64,000 bases of DNA, from positions 123,214 to 187,213 of the forward strand of contig JBMNIX010000014.1 in NCBI GenBank assembly GCA_050951365.1. Direction: 5' to 3'. This DNA comes from JAAYHG01 sp012735455 (GTDB taxonomy: Bacteria; Bacillota; DTU030; DUMP01). Shown one piece after another: positions 50,464 through 59,153 of this stretch (position 1 is the stretch's first letter; every line of letters begins with the position of its first letter). Under the pieces are notes generated by a model. The model did no database searches. It saw nothing but the letters and a program-made list of their open reading frames with translations, and was not told the DNA's origin. The translations under genes were made by a program, and so were the position numbers.

Positions 50464-51045
50464 GTGCTCAACTCCCAGGAAATTGAGGCTATCTTGCGTA
50501 AGACGGGCGTTTACAAACAAGGCCACTTCAAGTTTACTTCAGGACTACACAGCGACACCTACCTGGAAAAATTTCAACTCCTGCAGTACCCCAAGGTCAC
50601 AGAGCTCCTGTGCCAGGAGCTGGCCAGGCGCACATCTCGGCTGAAACCAGATGTGGTTGTTGGTCCCGCTACCGGCGGTATCATTCTCGCTTACGAGCTG
50701 GCCCGTCAGTTGGGCTGCCGCTCCATCTTTACTGAGCGAGAAGAGGGTGCTATGGCCCTGCGCCGCGGCTTTAATGTGGCACCAGAAGAACAGGTACTGT
50801 TAGTAGATGATATTGTGACAACCGGCAGTTCAGTGCGAGAGGTGCTGGCTTGTCTGACCCAACATCAGGCCCAGGTAGTGGGCGTGGCTGCCCTGGTAGA
50901 CCGGAGTGGCGGCAGGGTAACCTTCCCGGTGGAGTTTTACCCACTGCTGCAGCTCCATATGGCAGCCTGGGAAGCTGAGACATGCCCTCTTTGCCGCCGG
51001 GGACTACCTCTGGTAGAACCTGGCAGCCGCAACTTGAAGAAGTAA
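50464..51045 (+). CDS. pyrE: orotate phosphoribosyltransferase
   Basis: Converts orotate and PRPP to OMP (193 aa). The PRPP motif VLLVDDIVTTGSSVRE and the LHSDTYLEKFQLLQYP and GPATGGIILAYELARQL segments are typical of the clostridial PyrE type. This type also carries a CPLCRRGLPLV segment near the C-terminus. GTG 50464 has GAGGAGGG upstream. It is the first gene after the PyrR attenuator and is followed by a TRAP transporter instead of other pyr genes. Confidence 0.94.
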   Translation: MLNSQEIEAILRKTGVYKQGHFKFTSGLHSDTYLEKFQLLQYPKVTELLCQELARRTSRLKPDVVVGPATGGIILAYELARQLGCRSIFTEREEGAMALRRGFNVAPEEQVLLVDDIVTTGSSVREVLACLTQHQAQVVGVAALVDRSGGRVTFPVEFYPLLQLHMAAWEAETCPLCRRGLPLVEPGSRNLKK

Positions 51046-51086
51046 GCCCGTACAAAACCTATTAAATCCCGAAGGAGGTATGAATC

Positions 51087-52133
51087 ATGAGAAAAACACT
51101 GGCCCTGGTAGCTGTCCTAGTATTAATAGCCACACTAGCCGTCGCTACAGGCGGTTGCGCCAACACCCAAACCGCCGGAGGCGGTGACGCACAAGACGTA
51201 ATAAAAATCAAGTTCGGCCACAACCAAGACACCGCAAGCCCACAACATGTAGGCGCCCTGGCTTTTAAGGAAAGAGTAGAGGAGCTCAGCGGTGGTAAAA
51301 TCCAAGTCACCATTTATCCCAACATGCTGTTGGGCCAGATGCGCGAGCAGGCGGAACAGGTCCAGAGTGGCAGCATAGAGATGACCAAACAGCCCGCCTC
51401 GGTTTGGAGTAACTTCGCTCCTGCTGTCCAGGCCTTCGACATTCCCTTCCTCTTCGCCAATAACGCTGCCATGTACGAGGTGGTAACGGGACCGGTGGGT
51501 CAAGAGATCCTGAATACCTTCCACGACAAGGGCCTGATGGGCCTTGGCTACGAGTCCGGCGGCCTCAAAAACATGACGGCAAACTTCCCCATTAAGAGCC
51601 CAGCTGACCTGAAAGGCAAGAAGATGAGAGTGATGCCTGCTCCTATCTTGATCGAAACCTACAGGGCACTAGGGGCCAACCCAACGCCGGTAGAATACGG
51701 CGAGCTCTACAATGCCCTGCAGCAAGGTGTTGTGGACGGCCAGGAAAACCCTCTTCAAACCATCACCATGCTCAAGCTCTGGGAAGTACAACGACACCTC
51801 ACCTTAACCCAGAACGGACCCATGCTCTACATTACCGCAGCCAACAAAGCTTGGTTTGAATCCCTCGCCGCAGAGTTGCAGCAGAACATCCGCGATGCCA
51901 TGGCCTATGCCGATGAAGTAGAGTGGGCGGATCTTGCCCAAAACGAGGCCTCCTATCTTCAACAAGTAGAGGAAAACGGTATGGAAGTCTACTACCCTAC
52001 GGCAGAAGAGCTGCAGTCCTTCCGCGCCGCCACCCAATCGGTAGTGGAATTCGTTGCCGATAAAGCGGGACAGGACATTGTGGATAAGCTCGTGGCTGCA
52101 GCGGCAGAAGCGAACAAGAAGTACGAGCAGTAG
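51087..52133 (+). CDS. dctP: TRAP transporter substrate-binding lipoprotein (DctP) in the pyr operon
   Basis: Binding protein (348 aa) of a second TRAP transporter. A lipoprotein signal (about residues 1-24) ends TGGC. The DctP domain follows with FGHNQDTASPQHVGALAFKE, the ligand segment LKGKKMRVMPAP (carboxylate-binding Arg) and LGANPTPVEYGELYNALQQG, DGQENPL. AAGGAGG stands before ATG 51087. It lies 41 bases after pyrE, with no terminator between, so it should be under PyrR control. The conserved Arg suggests a carboxylate ligand; orotate, dihydroorotate or carbamoyl-aspartate would suit the neighbours. This is inference from context. Confidence 0.88.
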   Translation: MRKTLALVAVLVLIATLAVATGGCANTQTAGGGDAQDVIKIKFGHNQDTASPQHVGALAFKERVEELSGGKIQVTIYPNMLLGQMREQAEQVQSGSIEMTKQPASVWSNFAPAVQAFDIPFLFANNAAMYEVVTGPVGQEILNTFHDKGLMGLGYESGGLKNMTANFPIKSPADLKGKKMRVMPAPILIETYRALGANPTPVEYGELYNALQQGVVDGQENPLQTITMLKLWEVQRHLTLTQNGPMLYITAANKAWFESLAAELQQNIRDAMAYADEVEWADLAQNEASYLQQVEENGMEVYYPTAEELQSFRAATQSVVEFVADKAGQDIVDKLVAAAAEANKKYEQ

Positions 52134-52140
52134 CCCTGCT

Positions 52141-52172
52141 GCTAAGGGGCTGGCAAACGCTAGCCCCTTAGC
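52141..52172 (+). other. intercistronic hairpin between dctP and dctQ (pyr operon)
   Basis: GCTAAGGGGCT and AGCCCCTTAGC form an 11-bp stem 7 bases after the dctP stop, without a T-tail. It likely protects the upstream message so that more binding protein than membrane subunit is made. Confidence 0.65.
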
Positions 52173-52195
52173 TAAGACAGAGAGGTGATGAGTCT

Positions 52196-52666
52196 ATGCG
52201 CCAGTTGGGTGAACTTCTGAGACTCGCGGAAGAGGCATTTTGCGCCTTGGGTCTCTTGGGTGCAACCCTTTTGATGTTCTTGAACGTGGTCCTGCGTCAC
52301 TTCTTCAGTTCCGGGCTGCCGTGGTCAGAAGAACTCATCCGCTACACTATAATCTGGATCACCTTCATTGGTATCGGCCTGGCGGCTCGGCGCGATGCCC
52401 ACGTGGCTGTGGATTTCTTTGCCTACTACATGACCAAGAGACAGCAACGACTTCTCATAATAGCCGTGGACGTACTGTGCTTGATTTTTTCACTGTTGAT
52501 GATTAAGTACAGCCTACAGATGGTCGGACAACAGTTCCTCAGCGGTCAAAAGTCCCCCGCGCTCCAAGTCCCTTTCTACCTCATCTATTTAAGTCTACCT
52601 ATTGGTCTTTCCCTGGGTGTGCTGCGCTTCTCCCAGGATATCGCTAAGCGATTGGCAGAGAGGTGA
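52196..52666 (+). CDS. dctQ: TRAP transporter small membrane subunit (DctQ), pyr operon
   Basis: Four-helix membrane protein (156 aa) with the DctQ marks LPWSEELIRYTIIWITFIG and RRDAHVAVDFFAYY. ATG 52196 has GAGAGGTG upstream. It ends 4 bases before dctM, indicating tight coupling. Confidence 0.9.
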   Translation: MRQLGELLRLAEEAFCALGLLGATLLMFLNVVLRHFFSSGLPWSEELIRYTIIWITFIGIGLAARRDAHVAVDFFAYYMTKRQQRLLIIAVDVLCLIFSLLMIKYSLQMVGQQFLSGQKSPALQVPFYLIYLSLPIGLSLGVLRFSQDIAKRLAER

Positions 52667-52670
52667 TACT

Positions 52671-53960
52671 ATGCTAATTTTCCTCCTAGCCTTACTGCTG
52701 GCACTCCTTATGGGACGGGTCCCCATTTTCGTCGCCTTGGCCTTTGCTCCCTTGGCCACCTTGATGTTGTCAGGCGAGATTGCCCCCTCCGTAGCCGCCC
52801 AGCGCTTCTTCGCCGGGATCGATAAGTTTTCTCTTATGGCCATGCCCATGTTTATCTTTGCAGCAGACATCATGCGCGAGGGTGGCATCGCCAAGCGGCT
52901 TCTGGCCTTCACTAACAGTTTGGTAGGCTTCATGCGTGGTGGGCTGGCCCTTACCACTATGCTGGCCTGCACCTTCTTTGGCGCCCTCTCAGGCTCCAGT
53001 CCGGCCACAGTGGCTGCCATAGGCAGCCTCATGTACCCAGAGATGGTGGAGAAAAAGTATGACAAGGCCTTCGCTATTGGCCTCGTCACCGTCAGCGGCG
53101 CCGTGGCTATTCTAATCCCGCCCAGCATCACCATGATCGTCTACGGCACTGTGACAGGAGTCTCCATTGGGGCACTTTTTGTCGGCGGTATCGGTGCCGG
53201 CCTCCTTTTTAGCGCCGTTATTTTGGTTTACTCCTTCTATTACGCCATAAGAAACGGTCGCAAACCAGAGACGGAGTTTAGTGCACACGAAATCTGGCGC
53301 ACCGGCAAGGACGCTCTTTGGTCTCTAGGAGTACCAATCATAATCCTGGGTGGCATTTATTCCGGAGTCTTTACCCCTACAGAAGCCGCCGGGGTTTCGG
53401 CAGTGTACGCCATCGCCGTCAGCATGTTTGTCTACAAAGAAATGACGTGGAAATCTCTTTACCAAACGGCACTGAACTCCGCCGTCACCTTAGCCGGAGT
53501 GATGATCCTGGTGGCCGGGGCTTCAGTGTTCGGCTGGGTACTGACGGTGTACGAGGTGCCGCAGCTTCTGGCTAACTCGCTCCTGGGTGAAAATGCCTCC
53601 CAGCTCCTCTTTTGGGTCATGGTGAACTTTCTCTTCCTAATCGCCGGGATGTTCATGGACGGAACCGCCGCTGTGACCATTCTGGCACCATTGGTCTACC
53701 CCCTGGCCATACGCCTGGGTATCAACCCTATCCATCTGGGTGTGGTCATTACAGCTAACCTGGCCATCGGGATGTACACCCCACCCTTCGGGCTCAACCT
53801 CTTCATTGCCACCGGTGTCACCAAAGTGCCCATCGCCAGGATCATATCAGCCCTTCTACCTTACTTTGCCTTAACTGGTTTGGTCCTCATCCTCATCACC
53901 TACTGGCCTGCCGTAAGCCTTTATCTACCTAGCCTGGTCTACCCAGCTATTGTAAAATAG
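52671..53960 (+). CDS. dctM: TRAP transporter large permease (DctM), pyr operon
   Basis: Large TRAP permease (429 aa) with about 12 hydrophobic segments. FFGALSGSSPATVAAIGSLM, IPPSITMIVYGTVTGVSIG, GGIYSGVFTPTEAAGVSAVY and GMYTPPFGLNLFI are clear. ATG 52671 has AGAGAGGTG upstream and follows dctQ by 4 bases. Compared with the DctM at 29560 the match is only family-level, so this is not a recent duplicate. It ends 50 bases before pyrF. Confidence 0.93.
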   Translation: MLIFLLALLLALLMGRVPIFVALAFAPLATLMLSGEIAPSVAAQRFFAGIDKFSLMAMPMFIFAADIMREGGIAKRLLAFTNSLVGFMRGGLALTTMLACTFFGALSGSSPATVAAIGSLMYPEMVEKKYDKAFAIGLVTVSGAVAILIPPSITMIVYGTVTGVSIGALFVGGIGAGLLFSAVILVYSFYYAIRNGRKPETEFSAHEIWRTGKDALWSLGVPIIILGGIYSGVFTPTEAAGVSAVYAIAVSMFVYKEMTWKSLYQTALNSAVTLAGVMILVAGASVFGWVLTVYEVPQLLANSLLGENASQLLFWVMVNFLFLIAGMFMDGTAAVTILAPLVYPLAIRLGINPIHLGVVITANLAIGMYTPPFGLNLFIATGVTKVPIARIISALLPYFALTGLVLILITYWPAVSLYLPSLVYPAIVK

Positions 53961-54010
53961 GACACAAGAAAAAATCTGTGGCAACGGATAGGACTTGGGA
54001 GGTTTGTTTG

Positions 54011-54934
54011 ATGGAAAGCTTTGCAACTCGGCTGAGCCGGGCAATAACAGAAAAGAAAACACCGCTGGTGGTGGGCTTGGACCCGGATCCGGCCCAGTTC
54101 CCTGCAACGCTAATTCCTCACCAGACAGCAGACCCGGCAGCGGCCGCCACCGCTATTCTGGAGTTTAATCAGGGAGTCATCGCTGCCATCGCCGACTTGG
54201 CTGTAGCCGTAAAACCACAGGTAGCTTTTTACGAACGCTATGGCTGGCAGGGGATGAAGGCTTTGGCCGAGACCTGTGCCTATGCCCGGGAAAAAGGTCT
54301 CTTCGTAATCCTAGACGCCAAACGCGGTGATATTCCTAACACCGCTGCAGCCTACGCCCTGGCCTACCTGGGGCCAGACACGAAATCAGGCTGCTCCTCC
54401 GATGCCCTTACGGTAAACCCCTACCTGGGCCGGGACAGCATACAGCCTTTCCTGCAGGCCGCTCAGGAAAACGGCAAGGGCGTCTTCATCCTGGCACGCA
54501 CCTCCAACCGCGGCGCTCAGGACCTACAGGACCTTACCTGTGGCCCCGAGGGTAAGCCCCTCTGGCAGGAAGTGGCAGCCTGGGTACGCGGCTGGGCTGA
54601 AATGGGCCGCCGCAGCGAAAACTACTCCTCCTTCGGGGTAGTAGCCGGTATCACCAGCCCCAAAGAGGCCCACCACCTGCGTCAGCTACTTCCCCACTCC
54701 TTCCTCCTCCTGCCTGGCTTTGGTGCCCAAGGCGGCAAGGTGGCTGACGCCCTGCCCTGCTTTGATGCCGAAGGCCTCGGCGCGCTGGTTGCCGCCTCCC
54801 GCAGCGTGATCTACGCCTACGCTCGTGAACCATATAAGGAAAGCTTTGCTCCTGAGGGCTATGCCTCCGCTGCACGTCAGGCGGCACAAGACCTTCTGGC
54901 CGAGCTGCGGGCCGTCGGCTATCCACTAAGATGA
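54011..54934 (+). CDS. pyrF: orotidine-5'-phosphate decarboxylase (type 2)
   Basis: Decarboxylates OMP to UMP (307 aa), the last step of pyrimidine synthesis. It is of the longer, type 2 group. The catalytic Lys-Asp pair lies in FVILDAKRGDIPNTAAAYAL; VVGLDPDP and LLLPGFGAQGGKVADAL are also typical. ATG 54011 has GGGAGGT 7 bases upstream. It closes the operon pyrE-dctP-dctQ-dctM-pyrF. Confidence 0.94.
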   Translation: MESFATRLSRAITEKKTPLVVGLDPDPAQFPATLIPHQTADPAAAATAILEFNQGVIAAIADLAVAVKPQVAFYERYGWQGMKALAETCAYAREKGLFVILDAKRGDIPNTAAAYALAYLGPDTKSGCSSDALTVNPYLGRDSIQPFLQAAQENGKGVFILARTSNRGAQDLQDLTCGPEGKPLWQEVAAWVRGWAEMGRRSENYSSFGVVAGITSPKEAHHLRQLLPHSFLLLPGFGAQGGKVADALPCFDAEGLGALVAASRSVIYAYAREPYKESFAPEGYASAARQAAQDLLAELRAVGYPLR

Positions 54935-54964
54935 GTCCCTCAAGAACCCGAAAGAGTTGGTCAT

Positions 54965-55001
54965 GCCAGAGTCGAACAGGGCACCCCTGTTCGACTCTGG
55001 C
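54965..55001 (+). terminator. terminator after pyrF
   Basis: GCCAGAGTCGAACAGG and CCTGTTCGACTCTGGC form a long perfect stem. The T-tail is poor (CTATCTACTCTATTTT), but the strength of the stem favours termination. The 180 bases that follow up to the next promoter show nothing else. Confidence 0.75.
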
Positions 55002-55183
55002 TATCTACTCTATTTTGCAACCAGCTTTTCCACAGCCCGGGCGCTTTGGCGGGGCAAACTCAATGCGCTCCGCTAGTACCGCTTTCTACTTGTAACCACA
55101 GCAACGGTAGCAGGTGTACACGTCTTAGTAAAGGGTGCGTGTCTTTTGTACAACACCCTGTCAAAACCTGACACAAAAGCCCC

Positions 55184-55213
55184 TTGCTCTTCATCTCTAT
55201 TAGGGCGTATACT
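55184..55213 (+). promoter_or_regulatory. promoter of the ArsR-family/ATPase operon
   Basis: TTGCTC (55184-55189) and TATACT (55208-55213), 18 bases apart, fit sigma-A moderately well. The start would be near 55220, next to the operator. Confidence 0.6.
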
Positions 55214-55226
55214 AGGGATAGAACAC

Positions 55227-55242
55227 TTGAGCAATCATTCAA
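55227..55242 (+). promoter_or_regulatory. ArsR/SmtB-type operator
   Basis: TTGAGCAATCATTCAA contains TTGA and TCAA arms, close to CadC/SmtB-type operators, and lies just past the expected transcription start and 15 bases before the repressor gene. This suggests autorepression relieved by metal. Confidence 0.6.
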
Positions 55243-55256
55243 ATGAGGTGTAGTCT

Positions 55257-55655
55257 ATGACCGGTCCCAAATCAGGAATCAGGACCACGCACGTCCCAAG
55301 CACCGGTAAAGCACCAAGTGTGGTGTGCGAGGTTTTTTCGTCGGACCCGCAAAAAGTCAGCCGCTGGCAGGGTCAGCTGCCAGCTCTGGCCGCCGTAGCA
55401 GGCTTGTTTAAAGTTCTGGCCGACGAGACTCGGGCAAAGATCATCTACCTCCTGGCCCACGAGGAACTATGTGTCTGCGACATAGCCACTATTCTAGATT
55501 CTACTGTCTCTAACATTTCACATCACCTGCGCCTGCTGCGTGCGCACCACTTGGTAAAGTATCGCCGTGAAGGAAAAATTGTTTTCTATAGTTTGGACGA
55601 TGAACATGTGTTACACCTGATAAGCGAAGCCTTCGATCACGTCAAGCATCGGTAA
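55257..55655 (+). CDS. cadC: ArsR/SmtB-family metal-sensing repressor (CadC type)
   Basis: Winged-helix repressor (132 aa) that leaves DNA when it binds Zn, Cd or Pb. The helix-turn-helix region holds ELCVCDIATILDSTVSNISH with the two cysteines of the CadC-type alpha-3N site; a third Cys stands near the N-terminus (VVCEVF). The C-terminal helix DDEHVLHLISEAFDHVKH keeps the D-H-H-H pattern of the alpha-5 site, so both kinds of metal site may exist. It is 25 bases before the P-type ATPase and is preceded by a matching operator. Confidence 0.9.
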   Translation: MTGPKSGIRTTHVPSTGKAPSVVCEVFSSDPQKVSRWQGQLPALAAVAGLFKVLADETRAKIIYLLAHEELCVCDIATILDSTVSNISHHLRLLRAHHLVKYRREGKIVFYSLDDEHVLHLISEAFDHVKHR

Positions 55656-55680
55656 ACATCGTTTGAAAGGAGGCCAAGAC

Positions 55681-57798
55681 TTGCGTTACATCCTAAAGGA
55701 CCTTGATTGCGCCGCGTGCACCGCCAAAATAGAAGCCGAGTTAAGAAACATCAATGGCCTCGAGAACACCAACGTGAATTTTGCCACCCAAAGTGTAGAG
55801 CTCCCGGAAGAGCTGTTTGCTACTGCTCAAGAAGTGGTATCGCGGGTGGAGCCAGGGGTACGGCTCGTTCCTTTTTCGGAGCCAACCGCAGCTGCTATGG
55901 AAAAAGACGAGAAACGCCCCCTTCTACGCACGACCTTAGCAACAGTCATCTTCGCCGTTGGACTAGTCTTTCGTTCTCCCTTACAGAACACTCCATACTC
56001 CTGGGCCGAGTACTTGGTCTTTCTTAGCGCTTACTTCCTAGTAGGCTGGCCGGTAATTCGCCGGGCCGTTATTAACCTGTTTCGTGGCCAACTCTTTGAC
56101 GAAAACTCCCTCATGACTATAGCTACAATCGGTGCCATTGCCATCCACGAATTGCCTGAGGCAGCAGCAGTAATGCTCTTTTACGCTGTGGGCGAGTATT
56201 TCCAGGAGCGGGCTGTAGACCGCTCCCGGCGCTCCATTGCCGCCCTTTTGGACATTCGCCCTAACATTGCCCACCTCAAGGTCCAGGACCAGGTGCGAGA
56301 TGTCCGGCCAGAGGAGATAGCGGTAGGAGAAACTATCATTGTCCGGCCGGGTGAACGCATACCCCTGGACGGCAAGGTCTTGGGTGGGGTCTCCTTTGTG
56401 GACACTTCCGCCCTTACCGGAGAGTCGGTACCACGGAAAGTAGAGCCGGGAGAACAGGTTCTGGCAGGTATGATAAACGGACAGGATCTGCTCATCATAG
56501 AGGTGGAAAGGCCCTTCAGCCAGTCGGCTGTAGCACGAATCCTGGAGTTGGTGGAGAAAGCAGCGGAACGCAAGGCCCCCACCGAGCAATTCATTACCAC
56601 CTTTTCCCGCTATTACACCCCGGCGGTGGTCTTGGGTGCTGCAGCACTGGCTGTGCTGCCACCGCTTTTCCTCCCTGGAGCTTCCTTCTCTCACTGGATC
56701 TATCGCGCCTTAATTCTTCTCGTCATATCCTGCCCCTGCGCCCTGGTGGTCTCCATTCCACTGGGCTATTTTGGCGGTATTGGCGCTGCGTCGCGCCAGG
56801 GCATCTTGGTAAAGGGCGCCAATCACTTGGACGCCTTGACCGAGCTGCACACAGTAGCCTTTGATAAGACGGGGACTCTTACCCGCGGGGTCTTTCGAGT
56901 TACAAGGCTGGAGCCTTATGACGGCTTCACAAGAGACGAGCTCTTGGCCTTGGCTGCAAAAGCGGAGAGCTTCTCCAACCACCCCATTGCCCAGTCCATC
57001 CGCCAGGCTTACGGCACAGATGGCAAAGAAGACGTGGTCAACTACACGGAGATCCCAGGCCACGGTGTAAGGGCCCAGATAAGTAATAAGGTAGTACTGG
57101 TGGGTAACGACCGCCTGCTCCATCGGGAAGGTATTAACCATCCCCCAGAGGTCTGCGAACTGGACGGCACAGGGGTGCATGTGGCTGTGAACGGCACCTT
57201 CGCTGGCTACATCGTGATTTCCGATGAGATTAAGGCGGATTCAGGGACAGCCGTGCAGCGCCTGAAGAAGTTGGGAGTACAAAGGGTCCTCCTCTTGACT
57301 GGTGACGAGGAACAGACAGCCAAGCGCGTGGCCGAAGTATTGGGGCTCGATGATTATTACGCTGGTCTGCTGCCGGAAGACAAGGTTAGGAAGGTAGAGG
57401 AACTAGCCAGTACCATAAAAAATCCACTACGGCAAAAGCTGGCCTTCGTAGGTGACGGCATCAACGATGCCCCGGTGCTTACACGTGCTGATATCGGTGT
57501 GGCCATGGGAGCTATGGGTTCCGACGCAGCTATCGAGGCTGCTGATGTAGTGCTTATGGAAGACTCGCCCGAGCGCCTGGCCACAGCAGTGGAAATAGCT
57601 CGCTTCACGCGCCGCATCGTCAAAGAGAACATTGTCCTGGCCCTGGGCATTAAGGCATTTTTGCTCAGCCTGGGAGTCCTGGGTAGCGCCACCATCTGGG
57701 GTGCCGTGTTTGCTGATGTGGGCGTTGCCCTGCTAGCCATCTTGAACGCCACTCGTACCCTGCTAAAGTCAGGAGTGGCTGACCACAGCACAGCTTAG
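55681..57798 (+). CDS. cadA: Zn/Cd/Pb-exporting P1B-type ATPase
   Basis: Heavy-metal efflux ATPase (705 aa). It has a short N-terminal HMA domain (DLDCAACTAKIE, about residues 1-65), eight hydrophobic segments, the membrane metal motif SCPCALVVS, the phosphorylation motif DKTGTLTRG, the HP locus SFSNHPIAQSI and the hinge GDGINDAPVLTRAD. The CPC motif and the CadC-type neighbour indicate Zn/Cd/Pb rather than Cu. The start is TTG 55681, since AAAGGAGG lies 7 bases before it; an in-frame TTG at 55663 would sit upstream of that site. It is co-transcribed with the repressor. Confidence 0.93.
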   Translation: MRYILKDLDCAACTAKIEAELRNINGLENTNVNFATQSVELPEELFATAQEVVSRVEPGVRLVPFSEPTAAAMEKDEKRPLLRTTLATVIFAVGLVFRSPLQNTPYSWAEYLVFLSAYFLVGWPVIRRAVINLFRGQLFDENSLMTIATIGAIAIHELPEAAAVMLFYAVGEYFQERAVDRSRRSIAALLDIRPNIAHLKVQDQVRDVRPEEIAVGETIIVRPGERIPLDGKVLGGVSFVDTSALTGESVPRKVEPGEQVLAGMINGQDLLIIEVERPFSQSAVARILELVEKAAERKAPTEQFITTFSRYYTPAVVLGAAALAVLPPLFLPGASFSHWIYRALILLVISCPCALVVSIPLGYFGGIGAASRQGILVKGANHLDALTELHTVAFDKTGTLTRGVFRVTRLEPYDGFTRDELLALAAKAESFSNHPIAQSIRQAYGTDGKEDVVNYTEIPGHGVRAQISNKVVLVGNDRLLHREGINHPPEVCELDGTGVHVAVNGTFAGYIVISDEIKADSGTAVQRLKKLGVQRVLLLTGDEEQTAKRVAEVLGLDDYYAGLLPEDKVRKVEELASTIKNPLRQKLAFVGDGINDAPVLTRADIGVAMGAMGSDAAIEAADVVLMEDSPERLATAVEIARFTRRIVKENIVLALGIKAFLLSLGVLGSATIWGAVFADVGVALLAILNATRTLLKSGVADHSTA

Positions 57799-57868
57799 TC
57801 CGAGGGTAACCACGGATAGAGGGAAGCCTAGGATCCCTTCTTGTTACACAAACAAACCGAAAAAGATG

Positions 57869-57890
57869 GCCGTACTCAGCTGAGTACGGC
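57869..57890 (+). terminator. hairpin after the ATPase gene
   Basis: GCCGTACTCAG and CTGAGTACGGC form a perfect palindromic stem 71 bases after the stop. The T-tail is weak (TAATTATATT). It separates the ATPase from the minus-strand remnant. Confidence 0.6.
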
Positions 57891-57930
57891 TAATTATATT
57901 GTTGGCTGCTATTGATCATGGAGAAAACGG

Positions 57931-58261
57931 CTACTTTCTTTTAGCCTTGACGTATTCGATGGCTTCTTTACCGGTTAGGTGTTCGATGTCGATAGCAATA
58001 ATGTAAGCTCGTGTACAACTGGTTATTTCCTTAAGCTTGGCTTTCTCAGGTTACTCCTGAATACTTTTCAACCATAGCTTTGAAGGCTTCGAGGAGCTCA
58101 GTACCTTCTACGATTCTTGCCTTGCCAAGAGCAATAACGCTCCGGAAATAAGTTGTGTACTCCGCACTTACTATTGTATCTTCATCGGTGACAGCAAAAG
58201 ACACCTTGGGGTGCTTCATGATAGCATCTATCTTGTGCCCCGCTTTGGCTGAGTGAAAATC
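57931..58261 (-). pseudogene. remnant of a pyridoxamine-phosphate-oxidase-related flavin-binding protein
   Basis: Read on the minus strand, FHSAKAGHKIDAIMKHPKVS, FAVTDEDTIVSAEYTTYF, RSVIALGKARIVEGTE and then, in another frame, AYIIAIDIEHLTGKEAIEYV match the C-terminal two thirds of the COG3467 (PNPOx-like, FMN-binding) family. The N-terminal third is missing and there is a frameshift near 58030-58050. The 5' boundary near 58261 is where similarity stops. No promoter or start codon is evident. It is a dead fragment. Confidence 0.75.
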
Positions 58262-58387
58262 CTCCGCTCACGGCATTGTCAACGAATGCTAGTACCATAC
58301 AACAACATGAGTAGCGTGGATTATTATAACACAGGACCTGCCATGGATCCAGGACCAGCTGTCACTGTAACCGCGCAAGAACAGAAA

Positions 58388-58424
58388 CAGCTCTGGAAAA
58401 ACACCTTTGCTGTTTTCCCAGAGC
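58388..58424 (-). terminator. terminator of the tupABC operon
   Basis: On the minus strand GCTCTGGGAAAACA and the mirrored TGTTTTTCCAGAGC pair with a small loop. They are followed by TGTTTCTGTTCTT and stand 13 bases after the tupC stop. Confidence 0.75.
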
Positions 58425-58436
58425 AAACACAACTTT

Positions 58437-59153
58437 TTAAGGAAGTACGGCCGATCCAGCTAAAGCTCGCCAAACAGGATGGGCTCCGATTTCGTCCGCC
58501 TTTCCCTGCAGCTGTACACGGCCCTTGTCCAAAACCACCACACGGGTTGCCAAAGCCTGTACCTCGCGAAAGTCGTGGGTCACCAAGACCGCCGTGGCAC
58601 CACTGTCAGCCAAGATGTCACAAAACTCTCGAATGAGCTCCGTCCGCGCCATTACATCCACGGCAGTGAAGGGCTCGTCCAAAAGGAGTACCTCCGGCTC
58701 CAAAGCAAAAGCCCGGGCCAGGCTAACGCGTTGGGCCTCACCTCCAGATAAGGTCAAAGCGTTCTGCTGCGCCAAGTGTAGCACCCCGAAACGCGCCAGC
58801 CAGTTCTTTGCCTTCTCGGTTGCTCCATGCCCATCACCGCGTAGCTTAATGCCTAGAGCAACATTCTCCAGGGCTGTGGTGTCCAGCAGTAAGGGTTCCT
58901 GAAACACCACCGCCAAGCGGCGGCGCACCGCTAAGGCATTGGACCTGGTAACCCTTTGCCCACGAAAGGCGATGAACCCAAACTTGGGCAAGTCTAAACA
59001 GGCCAAGTGGGCCAGAAGGGTACTCTTGCCGGCACCGTTGGGACCGATGATAGCTAAGACCTCGCCCTCCGCAACAGCCATCTCCTTAATGCTAAGGATC
59101 TCGTGTCCGCCGCGCTTTACCCTTACATCGTGCACAGAGAGTACCGGGTTCAT
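58437..59153 (-). CDS. tupC: tungstate ABC transporter ATPase
   Basis: ATPase subunit (238 aa). Walker A GPNGAGKSTLL, signature LSGGEAQRVSLARA, Walker B EVLLLDEPFTAVD and switch His VLVTHDFREV are intact. It overlaps the permease gene by 4 bases. Assignment to tungstate rests on the TupA and TupB neighbours; molybdate is an alternative. Unlike its neighbours it has an unbroken frame. Confidence 0.85.
   Translation of the reverse strand: MNPVLSVHDVRVKRGGHEILSIKEMAVAEGEVLAIIGPNGAGKSTLLAHLACLDLPKFGFIAFRGQRVTRSNALAVRRRLAVVFQEPLLLDTTALENVALGIKLRGDGHGATEKAKNWLARFGVLHLAQQNALTLSGGEAQRVSLARAFALEPEVLLLDEPFTAVDVMARTELIREFCDILADSGATAVLVTHDFREVQALATRVVVLDKGRVQLQGKADEIGAHPVWRALAGSAVLP

Noticed and set aside
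54935..55183. Possible small gene between pyrF and the ArsR-family operon
   Set aside because: Only the terminator 54965-55001 is supported; no start with a ribosome-binding site was found.
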